Below the pieces are notes generated by a model, which worked only from the letters and a program-made list of their open reading frames with translations, did no database searches and had not been told where the DNA came from. The position numbers and the translations under genes are program-made. Below are positions 46,937 through 58,079 of a stretch of DNA of 64,000 bases, in pieces (position 1 is the first letter of the stretch; the number at the start of each line of letters is the position of its first letter). The DNA lies in NCBI GenBank assembly GCA_028532985.1, contig JANCIK010000002.1, forward strand, positions 2,976,001-3,040,000. The letters are read 5' to 3'. Source of the stretch: Stropharia rugosoannulata. Taxonomy: Eukaryota; Basidiomycota; Agaricomycetes; Agaricales; Strophariaceae.

Positions 46937-47514
46937 CTTTATTGATAACGAATGTTAAAAGAGTGACGGCGGCGAGCAGTTAGCAGGCCTGGTGAGTGAG
47001 TATACAGAATGGGAGACGGATAAGGGGTGTGGTAAAGCTCCGCTGTTGGAAGTCAATTTCACTCCCGTTGCTAGGTCGCGCGGCCCGTGCTGTGGGACAA
47101 CTGCCCGTTTGACACGCTCAGCACCAACTTGCCCTCTCTATTTTAATTTCGTGATGCTCAAAGTTTAAGTGAAGTATTGCCCCGCAGTCCATCTATTTTC
47201 GAAGATGCAGAGCACACGTTGATAAGAGGGAAGTAAACCTACCGCGATGTATCTTCCCCTTCTCTGCACGGTCAGAAGTTGGCTCTGAATGGGATCGCCT
47301 TCGTGATACAAGTACCCGGAGTAAGATAGATGTCTTAGCCTTGGTCTTAAGCCGGCCACAAGAGTTGGAGAGCCGATCTTTGACGAGGCGGAGGCGTCAA
47401 ACTCAAAAACTGGGGGGCGACGACGGGCGCGCTGTTCTGGGGGTATTCATCTCACAGCATGCTCAAAGATGTCTGAGGTAGGATTCTGTATAGCGGATCA
47501 AGAATGGATTTCAA
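46937..47514. other. Upstream region of the CAP gene
   Basis: 578 bp between two minus-strand genes, containing the CAP promoter and the 3' end of prefoldin 2. A 64-aa frame (47165-47359, minus) has no family features. Around here the base composition begins to shift toward GC. Confidence 0.4.
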
Positions 47515-48054
47515 TTACTTCACATTCACGGGACGTATATTATATTCTTTCTTGAATTCGTCAAGGTCCTTTTCCTTGGTTTTGTACTGCTCTGTCAACG
47601 TAGATATCACCTTGAGGATCTAGAAAAAAAACGTCAGTTTAGAGTGACGTGGAAATGAGACAAGGCTCACCCCATCGCGGTTATTTTTCAAGGCTGGGCT
47701 GACGTCCTTTACAGTTCGTTCGACCAGGACGCCGCCAACGAGGCGAAAGCACTTGCGGTCGGGGTCATCGGCTAGCGCCTCGTCCAACGTGGACAAAACG
47801 AGACTGCCGCGTCCGTCAGTTTGAGCGCATGGAATGGGGCAATATACAACGCGCCTGTGCTCGTCGGCCTCCGACTCGAGCTCGCCGATCTTCCTCGCGA
47901 GAGCCTGGAGTTCATTCTGCAATCGGATATAGGTTTGCTGGATCTCTGGCTGATTGGAATCAAGATGTCGAATACGCGGAGGGCAGGTGGGCGACTTACC
48001 CTGATCTGAGAGGGCCGGGGCCTTGGACTTTGCCTTTGCGGCTGCTGAAGACAT
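47515..48054 (-). CDS. GIM4: Prefoldin subunit 2
   Basis: Beta-type subunit of the hexameric prefoldin chaperone that hands nascent actin and tubulin to CCT. Four exons (48000-48054, 47855-47945, 47671-47803, 47515-47619) give 127 aa. N-terminal helix IQQTYIRLQNELQALARKIGELESEADEH, the beta-hairpin region KCFRLVGGVLVERTVKDV and C-terminal helix LTEQYKTKEKDLDEFKKEY match the family. The second intron (47804-47854) must start with GC (ag|gcgcgt) to give the conserved EHSLVLSTL; no GT donor yields the frame. It is divergent from NDUFS8 across 186 bp. Confidence 0.94.
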
Positions 48055-48240
48055 GGTGGTGGAGACAGACGGTCACGACGAGGGCGGCCCAGGGCGCAAG
48101 TGTCAGATTCGGATGGCACCTTAGAGTTTGGCGCGCGCTGATTGGCTGCGGGTGGTGTGACCATCGTGACCCTCACCCTTCCGTGGTTGGGTCTCAGAAA
48201 TCCACCTCTCTCCTCTTCGCCGTCGCTGGCTCCGTCCGCC
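48055..48240. promoter_or_regulatory. Shared divergent promoter, prefoldin 2 and NDUFS8
   Basis: Only 186 bp separate the two start codons, so this must hold both promoters. It contains gattggc around 48140-48146, whose reverse complement gccaatc includes a CCAAT box. I infer HAP-complex binding as possible, since CCAAT boxes are frequent in respiratory gene promoters. Confidence 0.5.
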
Positions 48241-49259
48241 ATGTCTTTCTCAAGGACACGTCTGCTACTCGGATTGCAGCCCCGCCTCGTCTTTGCCGCA
48301 CGCGCGACGCCCTCGCTGGCCGCTCGCCGCCTCATTTCGACCTCGACCTGCTCGCATGCCCAGCACCAGCACAGGCAACCGCTCGAGAGCCTGACGAGCA
48401 AAATCGACGAGCGTAACTCCCACAATGCGCAACCTGCTACCGGTGAAACCGACGCCGACGGCTATCCGCTGGACGCGTACCAGCAGGGCCCCAGCGCCCT
48501 CGATAAGGCCGTTCACCTGTTCTTCTTCACCGAGATCATTCGGGGCAAGTCTCCTGTCCTGTTGCATGTATTAGTGGCGGATATCTCATTCTGTCAATCT
48601 AGGCATGTGGATTGTGCTTGAAAACTTTTTCCGCCCTCCGTACACCATCATGTATCCTTTTGAGAAGGGTCCTCTTTCCCCACGCTTCCGTGGCGAGCAC
48701 GCTCTGCGAAGATACCCCAGTGGCGAGGAGCGATGCATCGGTGAGTCGCCAGACAGCTCAGTATACAGAGACGACTGACAGGGTGATTAAATCAGCTTGC
48801 AAACTCTGCGAGGCCATCTGCCCTGCCCAAGCTATCACAATCGAGAGCGAAGCCAGATTGGACGGGTCGAGGAAGACTACTAAATACGGTACGTGGCGCA
48901 TCTGCCTTCTCCGACATGTTCTCATCATACCCATTCTGCAGACATTGATATGACGAAGTGCATCTATTGCGGTTTCTGCCAGGAGGCATGTCCCGTTGAT
49001 GCCATTGTCGAGAGTACGTATTTGTGTCAACTAAATCGGATGCAAAGGTTAACTATGTGTTGCATGACCAGCACAAAACCAGGAGTTCTCAGTGGAGACA
49101 CGCGAAGAACTTCTCTATAACAAAGAGAAGCTTCTTGCTAACGGCGATCGAGCTGAGGCTGAAATTGCTGCCAACTTGCACTGTAAGAGGCCCAAGCTGA
49201 CATGAAATCTAAAATAAACCTAATTATCTCATTTCCCAGCCGACCATGTTTACCGCTAA
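48241..49259 (+). CDS. NDUFS8: Complex I 23-kDa iron-sulfur subunit (NDUFS8)
   Basis: Hydrophilic-arm subunit of mitochondrial NADH:ubiquinone oxidoreductase carrying clusters N6a and N6b. Six exons give 245 aa. An Arg/Ser-rich targeting sequence (residues 1 to about 40) precedes [20 protein letters not shown], then [20 protein letters not shown] and [18 protein letters not shown]. Two 4Fe-4S motifs are complete: [13 protein letters not shown] and [18 protein letters not shown]. The tail [15 protein letters not shown] is conserved. The first intron (48545-48602) is a GC-AG intron with the consensus gcaagt donor. A sequence read-through there would stop the protein early. Confidence 0.97.
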
Positions 49260-50086
49260 TTAATGAGCCATACATACTACGTGGAACAAAAGCATGTTGT
49301 AGAGCTTCTTACTTAGAGGCCCCCAGGCTCGGGCTCTTCCGTGGTCTAAGGCTTTGAAATGCAAACGAAATTATTTTTTCAAATCATCCTTTGACAAACG
49401 TGGAACGCTGATGTGGACTCTGAAATCCTTAGCAGTGCAGAGATGAGATTTTTGGAATCCAAATCAAGCACAGTTACAGTGCAGAAATCCCTCGGTTGCA
49501 AACCTTCAGACCTTTGTACTTACCTCTCGGGGGCTATATGCAGCATGTTTATTCGTGCTTGCAACACCAGCTAATGGTGATCGGTTCATTACAATTGCAA
49601 AGTCTAACGGCGATTGTATCATTAACCTCGCCATTGACTCCCTGACTGCGAAAATAGGGCACTGAGCACTTGATTTCCATGCATGTGCTAGTGAAGCCCG
49701 CCTGGACAAAACGGTGTGCATTCTATCTGTTATCTCCTAATGGCAAACCGTAAGTGGCCGCCAGCTGAGAAACGTGTTTCTGGATTGCTCTCCATGTCCG
49801 TCGGCCGCTCCGCACAGCCATTGCCAGAAAGAAATGGAGAACGGCGCAAGAACATATGAATGGGGGACGTCCAATCGGCGTACCATCTGTGCAAAGGTGA
49901 TAGCTAGAGCTGAGTGGTGGCTTTTTCTCACCTGTCCGAATGCGTATGACTCAGTTTGTCCATTTATAACAGTACCCCGAGCCAGCTCCCCGCTCTTGGA
50001 CGTGGAATGCCCATTGTTTGATGAGCGGGCTACCTCAGTCTGTGGTGCTGCTCGAGAAAAGAAAGTGCATGATGACGCACGCACGA

Positions 50087-50102
50087 ACACACACACACAC
50101 AC
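50087..50102. repeat. (AC)n dinucleotide microsatellite
   Basis: Eight consecutive AC units. Confidence 0.85.
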
Positions 50103-51388
50103 GGAAATATGTGCCTAATCCCGCGGAAATGGCAGGCTGCCACTCGTGGATGGATCATCCGGAGGCTGGACGTTGAGATGTCGATAAGGCCAAGTGTAAA
50201 GAGATAAACAACGGCCGTTTGACGCGCATTCATTTGTCGAATGCAGCAGCAGCCAGCGGCGGCGGCGGCGGGGACGGAAAACGTGGGCCTTCTGACAGAG
50301 ATTTCCGCGACGATGGCAGCCTTGGGTAGGCTTGCTGAGTTCAGTTCTTTGGCGCTGCGCAGGTCGATTTTATCAGCGTGTGATAGGCAGGGTGGGTTTT
50401 CAGCCCGCCTTCCATTGCGATCTGGTATCTGGGTAACCCTGTCAGCCACTTGCTAGATTTTTTTTTGCGCGACGGATTTATGGGTGGGTAGGGTATTGGT
50501 GTATGCACACACAGATGCACGTACACTGGCTGTCCCGCGGAAGTCAGCCAACAGGGCTGCTGCTGCGCGATTGCAAATGGGCCGGTTCGTGCAAGGGCTG
50601 GGTGGCTGACCGGCTGGCTCAGATGTGTCGCCCACCCTTCCTTCCTTCTTTCGTTTCCTTTCTGTCGCCTTTTCCATTTTGGAGTTCTGGACAGGTGCAT
50701 CTGAAAATTTGTAGGCACCCCCAGATACGAAGAATGGACCCCCCGGTCGGCACGCGCCCGCCGGCGCAGACGTGGACCCAACGTTCTGGCGGGCCTCGTC
50801 AGATCAGCGAGGATGCTGCGGGCGGGTGCAGGTGAGCGGGCTTACTGGACCGATTGATCATAATGTATGGGATGGGGTGACTGCTGTGCAGCAGCAGGAA
50901 AAAATAAGCTGATAGGGCATCGGAGGGATGGACTGGATGGGGCCCGCTTGTGGGTGCTCTTGCGGATATCGCGGTTTATGTTTTTCCGTGCTGGATGCGT
51001 CGATGCTTCGTCCGGCAGATCTTTACTGTGTAGTTTTGTTTTTCGTGTGCTTTCCAGCCACGGTGGTGGTGGTGCTGCTGCTGCGTTTGTGTGTGGTTCC
51101 GGAGCTAATGAGTTTGTTCTTCCGTTGGGGCAGCATACGACCTGGCGCCCCGCGCGCAGAACTGGCCCCTATGTCCGTCCCCGTGCGCAGACTGCCGCCG
51201 GGCACGCGGATGTTGCGCATGCGGGACCGACTGGCAGCAGGCGCAAAGGCGGCCGACGCGGGCCCGCCCTGTGTGCGCCGTCGAGAGGGTAAGCGCTCAG
51301 GCGCGGGTGTGGCGCGGCCTTTGTTGCGGGGACGGGAGACGGAGGTGCAGGCCGTGCTGTCGCACGCGCGTGCGGCGGTGCGACTGCT

Positions 51389-51407
51389 GGGGGGCGGGCG
51401 GGCAGGG
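51389..51407 (+). other. G-quadruplex motif, short loops
   Basis: Four G runs of three or more separated by loops of 1, 1 and 2 bases (G6-C-G3-C-G3-CA-G3). A second comparable cluster lies at about 51491-51516. Confidence 0.7.
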
Positions 51408-53317
51408 CGCTGTGTGACGGTGATGGACGTGGTGCTCGAGTGGCGCGAGGCAGGCGTGTGTGGGAATGGGGAGTTTGCGTGTGGCTGGATGGGGGAGCGG
51501 GGGGTGGGCGTGGGGTGGCACGGCTTGGAGACGGGGACGGGGATAGGCCCACCGGGGAGCACGGGAAAAAGTGCGGGACGTTACGGCAGGGCGTGTCTCG
51601 GCGGAGGGTACGTCAGGGATGAGACGGGGTTGGTTGGGCGAGACAACGGGGGCAGCGTGTTCCCCGAGTCGGGCGAGCGTTCGACGGCGCGGTGGTAGCG
51701 CGATGATGATGTCATCACTGCCCTCTGCGTGTGGGTCTGTGTGGGCGCGTGTGCCAGTCCTTCGCTGTCCTGCTCGCTCCTCTTGCTTCAAGATTCATGT
51801 CTACTTCCCTCGGTCGAGCTGGTTCCTTCTCCTCAAGCTTGATATCATATCGTGCAGTTTCTCATATCATATATGTGCGCCTACCCACTTCTAGCCCGGA
51901 TATTTCTGGTCTCTGCAACGCCACACACTGAACAGGCAGCACCACACATAGAGTATGCTCGTCCACTCACGCTCTGCGCGCCGACAGCCAGCAGGCGGCC
52001 TGTCCACCCACCTCGTCACATATTCACAATCGCATTCGAATCACGTATTTCATTCATTATCCTCATTCATTTCTCGTTCATGTACATAATGGGATGAAGA
52101 ACGAACAATGCCGCCCGCTTTCATTCACCGTGCCGCCGCGTCAAGTGCTGTTCAGTCATCCTGCTTCTCACATTGTACATGATAAGGTATGGTCATTACC
52201 TGCTTTACTACTACTCTATTTACTACGCAGATCCCCCCGCTGCCCACCCGCTCCGGACTCTGTGCTCTGCCAACTTGTGTCAAGGGGAGGATTGACATAT
52301 AGAGACAATGGCCGCCAGCCTGCCGGGTCACAGGACCCCTGCCCACGCCACATCGTGCTATTTTTGTCGGCGTACTCGCCGGACGGACAGGACAGAACAT
52401 GCCGTAAGTCGAGTACTACCTCGCGGCGGTGGGATGGGCGTCTGCGGCACGCGCGGGCGTGGGCGTGGGCATAGAAGGGAGCGTGGAAGGAAACAGCGTC
52501 CCCGTCCACGCGCGAGGGGCGCATGCGGTATCTCCATCAGTCAGATTGACTGCGTTTGCGTAAGTAGGTAGTGTATACCTCTAAACCTTAATGTGAAGTG
52601 CGCCTTGAGGCCGTGAAGAAGGACCAAGGCGCGTTCTGCTGCGCGTTAGGTATTTCGCGTCGGTCACCTCCCTTAAGGATAATCATCGCACGCGCTCTCT
52701 CTTTCTCCCTCCCGCGCACACGCGCGCGCTCAAACGCCCACGCCCACGCTGAAAAGCACACGCGCAAAGACGCCAAAGGGCACAGGGGAAAAGAAAAGCG
52801 CACGCCGAAGCGTGACCCAATACGGGCGGTGCACTATGTTCTGTGTCTACTTATAGAACTGGCGGAGGGAGGGACTCGGAGGACTGATATACATAGCCTG
52901 GCGGAGGGACTGCTGTTATAGACTACTACTTACTGCCCCCGCCCACTGGGTGGATCTGGATCCCAGTGCGTCATGCGTCATGCGTATGCGATCGGCCGGC
53001 GGAGGTGGGCGGGGGGCTCTTGAAGTGAGCTTTGACTCTGCAGAACTGGGCGTCGGACGTGTTTACCTGGATGATATGATATGGCTTACTATCTTACTAT
53101 AAAGGGGGGACCTATGAGAGGAAGACGAGGGACATATGCTACGTATAGCTGCCGGCGCACTGCTGCTGTGCACACTTATAGTAGGTAGAGAGCAAGGGGG
53201 GACTGCAGTGAGGGAGGCGGAGGGTCGATATGTATAGTTCCAGCTGGTACTAGAGTATGCATGTAGAGTACGGGGCGCTTCTCTGCAGTGTATGTATATT
53301 CGGTACGGTATAATTTA

Positions 53318-53338
53318 AAATACAATACAATACAATAC
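53318..53338. repeat. (AATAC)n pentanucleotide repeat
   Basis: Four tandem units of a five-base motif, flanked by AT-rich sequence. Confidence 0.8.
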
Positions 53339-53387
53339 CGGGCTTCTGCGTCGGGGGCAGTAGCACCCACCCACCCATGGTACATTG

Positions 53388-53450
53388 TCTTGTATTCTAT
53401 TCTCTTCTCTTCTATTCTATTGTGTAGTGTAGTGTAGTGTAGTGTAGATA
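53388..53450. repeat. Compound (TCTAT/TCTCT) and (GTGTA)n repeat
   Basis: A pyrimidine-rich five-base repeat with variants runs directly into about five GTGTA/GTAGT units (53421-53448). Confidence 0.75.
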
Positions 53451-53801
53451 GATTATAGATAGTATACGCGCACCGTTTTAGGCAGGCAGCTTTGCGCCGT
53501 GCCGGGATCTGAGATCAACGGGTGAAGTTCTTTTTGTGTTTGCTCGACTTGTTCTTCCTGGACTCACGGGCATGGGCACTTCTTGCGGACGCGCGATCGG
53601 ACGGCGGGGGGTGCCGGTGTGGACGGCGATACGGGTGGACGACAGCACGGGGAATAGGACACGGGAGGCGGGGTAGGTCAGGCGACCCGCCGGGGGCTGC
53701 GCAGGTGATTCGTTTCTGTGCTAAGTATACACCAAGCCCTTGACGGAGGCCATATGTAGACAGATAGATAGATACGAACTGAGATGGAGATGGATTAATT
53801 T

Positions 53802-53821
53802 GGGATTGGGATGGGGATGGG
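53802..53821 (+). other. G-quadruplex motif
   Basis: G3-ATT-G3-AT-G4-AT-G3, inside a wider GGATG-rich degenerate repeat (53786-53870). Confidence 0.7.
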
Positions 53822-56310
53822 ATATAGATGGGGATATAATTGATATGAGAGGATGGGATGGGATGATAGAGATACGCTGAAATGATCAATAGAGATGCGC
53901 TGGATGCGTCGGGGAGCGATGTATTCGAGTACTCGAGGGCGTCGATCGGACCTTCCTATGCGCCTGGGGCGGGATCGGGGGGGACGAAGCATGCGGGTAT
54001 ATGGGCTCTACTACTTACTAGTACTTCTTATTGCATGTATATAATCGTATCTGTAATCCAAGGCGCAAAGCGCTCGTACTACTTATATACGGCGCGTCGG
54101 GCATCGGAAGTGCGGTGCGGTGCGCATGTACGGGTACGCGTACTTTTAGACAGACACGGTCTGGGTTATTTTATCGATATCGCTGTGTGACCTCGCGAAG
54201 TATTTGCGCTGTGATGGCGTATATTTGGCCAGGCGGATCGTCGTGCTGTACCTGTACATATTTGAGCCTACCGCCGAGCTATTTGTATTGAAGCTACGCA
54301 CCGAGCTGTTTCTGAGCATAGGTGCATGTGTGCCACGCAAGGCAATCAACTAGGTTGATGTGTTCAAGTCCAGCGGCGCAATTCCATGCATTACTGCGCA
54401 CTGCACTCGGAGCGGCGGCGGCGGCAGTATTAGTTTATTTGGATTATTAGTCCGCTCTGCGTTCCAGGAATATCTCTCTTTTCATTTTCCCTTTCCTGTT
54501 CCTCTGTGTGGGGTTGTACTTACCGCGTTGGTTTTGAGCTACTACCTTTAATTACACCGTTTTTTGGAAGAGAAATACCATCTCTGCTTTATCCGATCCA
54601 GCTTCATCTTCAGCTTCAGCTTCACTGCCCTGCTCTGCACCGCAAGCGCAGAGCTCTGCAAAGGCGTCGCACGGTGTAATTGCCAATTATTGTTAAAGGC
54701 CTTCTCGGAAGCTCGTCGGAATACGCAGCGGCAGCGCTCCAGCCTCCCACCGAGTTCAAATCCAAGTCCAAGTGCATGTCGGCGGTGATAGGCGCTAATC
54801 CCCGATTCAGATTGATCCTCTTACGTAGTATGCGTGTATGTATATAGCTGCGTGTATACTTGTTGAAGCATGCACTTTCAATCGCGTTTCGGTTTCAACT
54901 TTCGGAGGCGGGTGGGAGGGCGGGTGAGTAATTATTATGGAATCAAAGAGTGTGGAATGAGGGAGGGTGAGTACCATGGGAGCCCCCCGCCGACTCGCCG
55001 ACTCGGAGTCACGGCCCTGCTGACTCGACTACCGTCATCGCGCGTGCGAACGCAACTGGTGCATACATATATGCCTCAAGTTTATTTATATTTTTACTAT
55101 CATCATCATGCACAAGTTACAGTATTATTATTGTACTACGTATTCTCTACTGCGCAGTGGACGAGGGCGGTCCGGTGCGACGTACGTGCGACCGTGCGAT
55201 GTGTGATAGATAGAAGTGGTGGACACGTTGCGCGCGTAATGTGCAGACTTGGGCGCGGTCTGAGATGTTTGAAGTACATGACAGAAAATCGGTTAGATGG
55301 ACGATCGGAAAGTTAGGCTCGCGTGGGATGTCGATGGGTGTTGCTGGCGCTGCATGGTGTACCCTTTTGGTATAATGAAATTTCTGTGCATGAAGCGAGG
55401 TGCGGTTATTTATCGCGCTGTAATTTTATTAAAGCGAGTCGAGCTGTGTGTTCTTTTAGAAAGAAAGAAAGCGCTTCGGCTGCACAGCGCGGGCCGGGGA
55501 GGGAAGCAAGAAAGGTAAACGCAATCAGTGGCACGATTCAGGGGAAACGGTGACTGGGAAGACAGGAATAGAAAATGGATGTGAAAAACAGGGATCGAAA
55601 GTGGATGCGGAAAACAGGAGTAGGAAATGGAAGAAGAGAGGAATGCATGGTGACCGTGATGGCAGATCTTGAATGGGGTAGAAAATGGAAAAAAGAAAGC
55701 GTTAAAAAATGGAAAGAGAGCAAGGTGTGATGGGAAAAGCGACTGGGATGGGTGAATACTGGACTTGATGGACTGGGAACTTTATCGCGAAAGTCTGGCG
55801 GGACGCTAAATCAGATGGATGCAGCACAGCCCGTGCAGCGCAATGCATGTGTGCAGGTGTGTATGCCTTATGATATTTTCGGTCTGCCGCGGTATATATG
55901 GTACAGTCACCTCCAAGTCATCCTTGGAGATAATTGTTTTTTCCGCAAGTACATACATATGTTTTGTGCGGGTTACGTTAGGTTACGTAGCTGGGTGTGC
56001 TCATCTTGCACTTTACTCACGTAGCGCGAGACAAAGGTAGTCATCTGTCGTGTGCACGGTGAGTATTATGTACGAGGTTCCTGGGGAAGAGGGTATCCGG
56101 GGCGGTGCGTGCGCTTGGTTTTGAGTACAGTGGGGTATCTGCAAACCGTATCTGATGCTCGCTTTGCAGCTGTCCTAGTTCTGGTCCCGGTCCTGGAAAC
56201 AGCCCAGCCCAGGTCCAGCGTGGCAGGACATAGATGGCTGCGTTTTCCCTCGGATGTACCGCCTGAGCATGGGGCGAGGCGAATTAAGGCGACAGGCGCC
56301 CGTCCCGTCG

Positions 56311-56326
56311 TTAATTAATTAATTAA
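56311..56326. repeat. (TTAA)n tetranucleotide repeat
   Basis: Four tandem TTAA units, an AT island in GC-rich sequence. Confidence 0.7.
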
Positions 56327-56460
56327 GAGGGGCCCCGTTCCGTCCGTCCGAGTAGCTTACCTTGCCTACTCGCTGACAGGCAGGCACTCAGTACTCAAGC
56401 TCAACCTCATGCTGGCTCGGAAACTCTAGTTCAGAATGCATGGGCCCGCCAGGCGGTCTA

Positions 56461-56478
56461 CTACATACATACATACAT
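56461..56478. repeat. (CATA)n tetranucleotide repeat
   Basis: Four tandem units of a four-base motif about 140 bp downstream of the INO80F stop. Confidence 0.75.
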
Positions 56479-56620
56479 GGTCGTCGTTGTGGGCTCGGGT
56501 GTATGTACGATGTACGCTACGCGCCGTGGCGGGGGTGAATAAATACAGTGGAGAGTAAGGAAGAAGAGGTACTGGGTCGTGTACTAGGTAGTCAACTTTA
56601 CAACGAACGAACAAAAAATC

Positions 56621-57883
56621 CTACGCCATCCGCGCGTCGTCGTCGCGCTCCCGCCCGCCGTCGCTCCTCCTGCTGCGTGCACCAGCGTACCGCTTCGCAC
56701 CGCGCTCGTCTTGGCCGTGACCGTATGCGCCATCGCCGCCTGGGGGCCCGTGCTCGTGTGGCGGGCCGTACTCGTACACGTCGTACTCGCGGGCATGCCC
56801 ATCGTCCGCATCCATGTCCATCTCCGCGCGCGTGCGCTTCCGCCCTGCAGTTGTACCCGGCTCGCCCGGCGGCAGCGGGCCACCCGTGGGCGGGGCGTCG
56901 GTGTGTGCAGGGGCGTAGACGGGCGTCGCCCCGCCCCCTGGGGTGCCCCCGCCGCTGCCTGGACCGGCGCCGGCAGAGGGCGGGGGCCCGCCTGCGTAGT
57001 CGCCTGGCGGGGCGTCGCGGAAGGAGCCGCGGCGGACGCGCTCTGGCTCGTAGTAGGCCTGCGGCGGCGGGCCGTCTCGCTCGACAGACGCCGAGCCCGA
57101 GCCGGGGGACGCCCCACGGGAGGCGCGGCGAGGCGCCGGGGGAGGTGGCGGTGGGTAGTCGTGGTAGTACTGGCCCTGAGAGTCTGGCCCACGCGGGGGC
57201 GGGGGGTCGTAGGCCTCGCGGGCGCTGCGGGGGCTGGGGAGCGGGGCGGCGGGCGGGGCAGAACTGCTGTGGGCGCTGTGGGTGCTGTACTCCCTGCTCG
57301 CGGCGCGGCGGTGATGGTGAGCATGGTAGTCCCTGTCTCTCTCTCTGTCCCTGTCGCGTTGCCTGTCCCAGTCGCGAGGGCGGTCGTCGTAGGGGTCGGG
57401 GGCGGGGTAGTCGCGGTCGTAGGCGACAGGGCCCATGCGCTGGTGGGGGTGGGCCCTGCGAGGAGGCGAGACGGGGCGTGGGGGCGGCTGGATCTGCTGA
57501 GCCTGGGGCGGGTAGTGGGCGTCGGGATACTGGGGCGGGCTGTGGTCGTTGTAGTGGGTCGGGGGGCGGTAGTGGGTGCGGGGCGGGTACTGCTGGACTG
57601 GGGGCAGGTGTGGGTGGCGCGGGGGCGGGGACGGAATGGGGCGGAGGGAATGGTGGGGCTCGGGGGGCACGACGGCGAGGCGCTCGTAGAGGACGGCGCG
57701 CTCCATCTGGACGCGGCGGACGGCGAGCTTTGCGTGGAGGACCTTGTAGTGAAGCTTGTCGTTGTCGGCCTCGATGTCGCGGACCTTGCGTTTGAGCTCC
57801 TTGTACTTGGCCTGGTACTTTGCGTCCTCGGCGCCAGCGGCGATGCCGACGGGCGGGGCCTTGCGGGCGTGCGGCGACGACAT
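56621..57883 (-). CDS. INO80 complex subunit F domain protein
   Basis: Probable subunit of the INO80 chromatin remodeller. Single exon, 420 aa, unusual in this intron-rich window. Residues about 22-70 form a basic coiled coil typical of the INO80F domain (YQAKYKELKRKVRDIEADND, then HAKLAVRRVQMERAVLYERL). The rest is low complexity: Pro/His/Tyr-rich (PPPPP runs, HYPPQAQQIQPPP), an Arg/Asp repeat stretch (RDRDRERDRD), and a Gly/Pro tail with a KRTR nuclear signal. Because of the GC content, frames of more than 400 codons run on both strands and in other frames here; I chose this one for the INO80F motif at its start. Divergent from NDUFA13 across 196 bp. Confidence 0.88.
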   Translation of the reverse strand: MSSPHARKAPPVGIAAGAEDAKYQAKYKELKRKVRDIEADNDKLHYKVLHAKLAVRRVQMERAVLYERLAVVPPEPHHSLRPIPSPPPRHPHLPPVQQYPPRTHYRPPTHYNDHSPPQYPDAHYPPQAQQIQPPPRPVSPPRRAHPHQRMGPVAYDRDYPAPDPYDDRPRDWDRQRDRDRERDRDYHAHHHRRAASREYSTHSAHSSSAPPAAPLPSPRSAREAYDPPPPRGPDSQGQYYHDYPPPPPPAPRRASRGASPGSGSASVERDGPPPQAYYEPERVRRGSFRDAPPGDYAGGPPPSAGAGPGSGGGTPGGGATPVYAPAHTDAPPTGGPLPPGEPGTTAGRKRTRAEMDMDADDGHAREYDVYEYGPPHEHGPPGGDGAYGHGQDERGAKRYAGARSRRSDGGRERDDDARMA

Positions 57884-58079
57884 GGGGGCTGCTCACAACC
57901 TGCCACGCCTCCTTTTTTCCACCACACTGCGCCACGTGACCCGTCCCTCCTTGCTTGCCACCACCACCAGTGAGTCCCCGCCCGTCCCATGCCACGTCGC
58001 TGACCCCGCCCAGTGTCCGCCCCCTACAGACAGTGAGTCGCCCCCGTTTTGCCTGGCGCGCGCTGACCCGCGCAGAGAC
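57884..58079. promoter_or_regulatory. Shared divergent promoter, INO80F gene and NDUFA13
   Basis: The two start codons are 196 bp apart, so both promoters must be here. The sequence contains ccacgtgacc (57932-57941), an E-box (CACGTG) of the type bound by bHLH factors such as Cbf1 in fungi. The functional claim is inference. Confidence 0.5.

Larger units (their letters stand above)
49260..56620. other. Gene-free GC-rich interval of about 7.4 kb
   Basis: No frame in this stretch resembles a protein family, and the longer ones (for example 50928-51698 plus 51023-51562 on the opposite strand) overlap one another on both strands, as expected from high GC. I found no transposase, polymerase or LTR. 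The interval contains microsatellites, several G-quadruplex motifs (listed separately), a pyrimidine-rich stretch near 50638-50675 and alternating purine-pyrimidine runs (52721-52735). It may hold long UTRs or non-coding transcripts, but the sequence alone does not show this. Confidence 0.45.

Noticed and set aside
50928..51698. 256-aa frame as a gene
   Set aside because: Its product is an Ala/Gly/Arg-rich string with long frames in several other registers on both strands and no family resemblance; it is explained by GC content.
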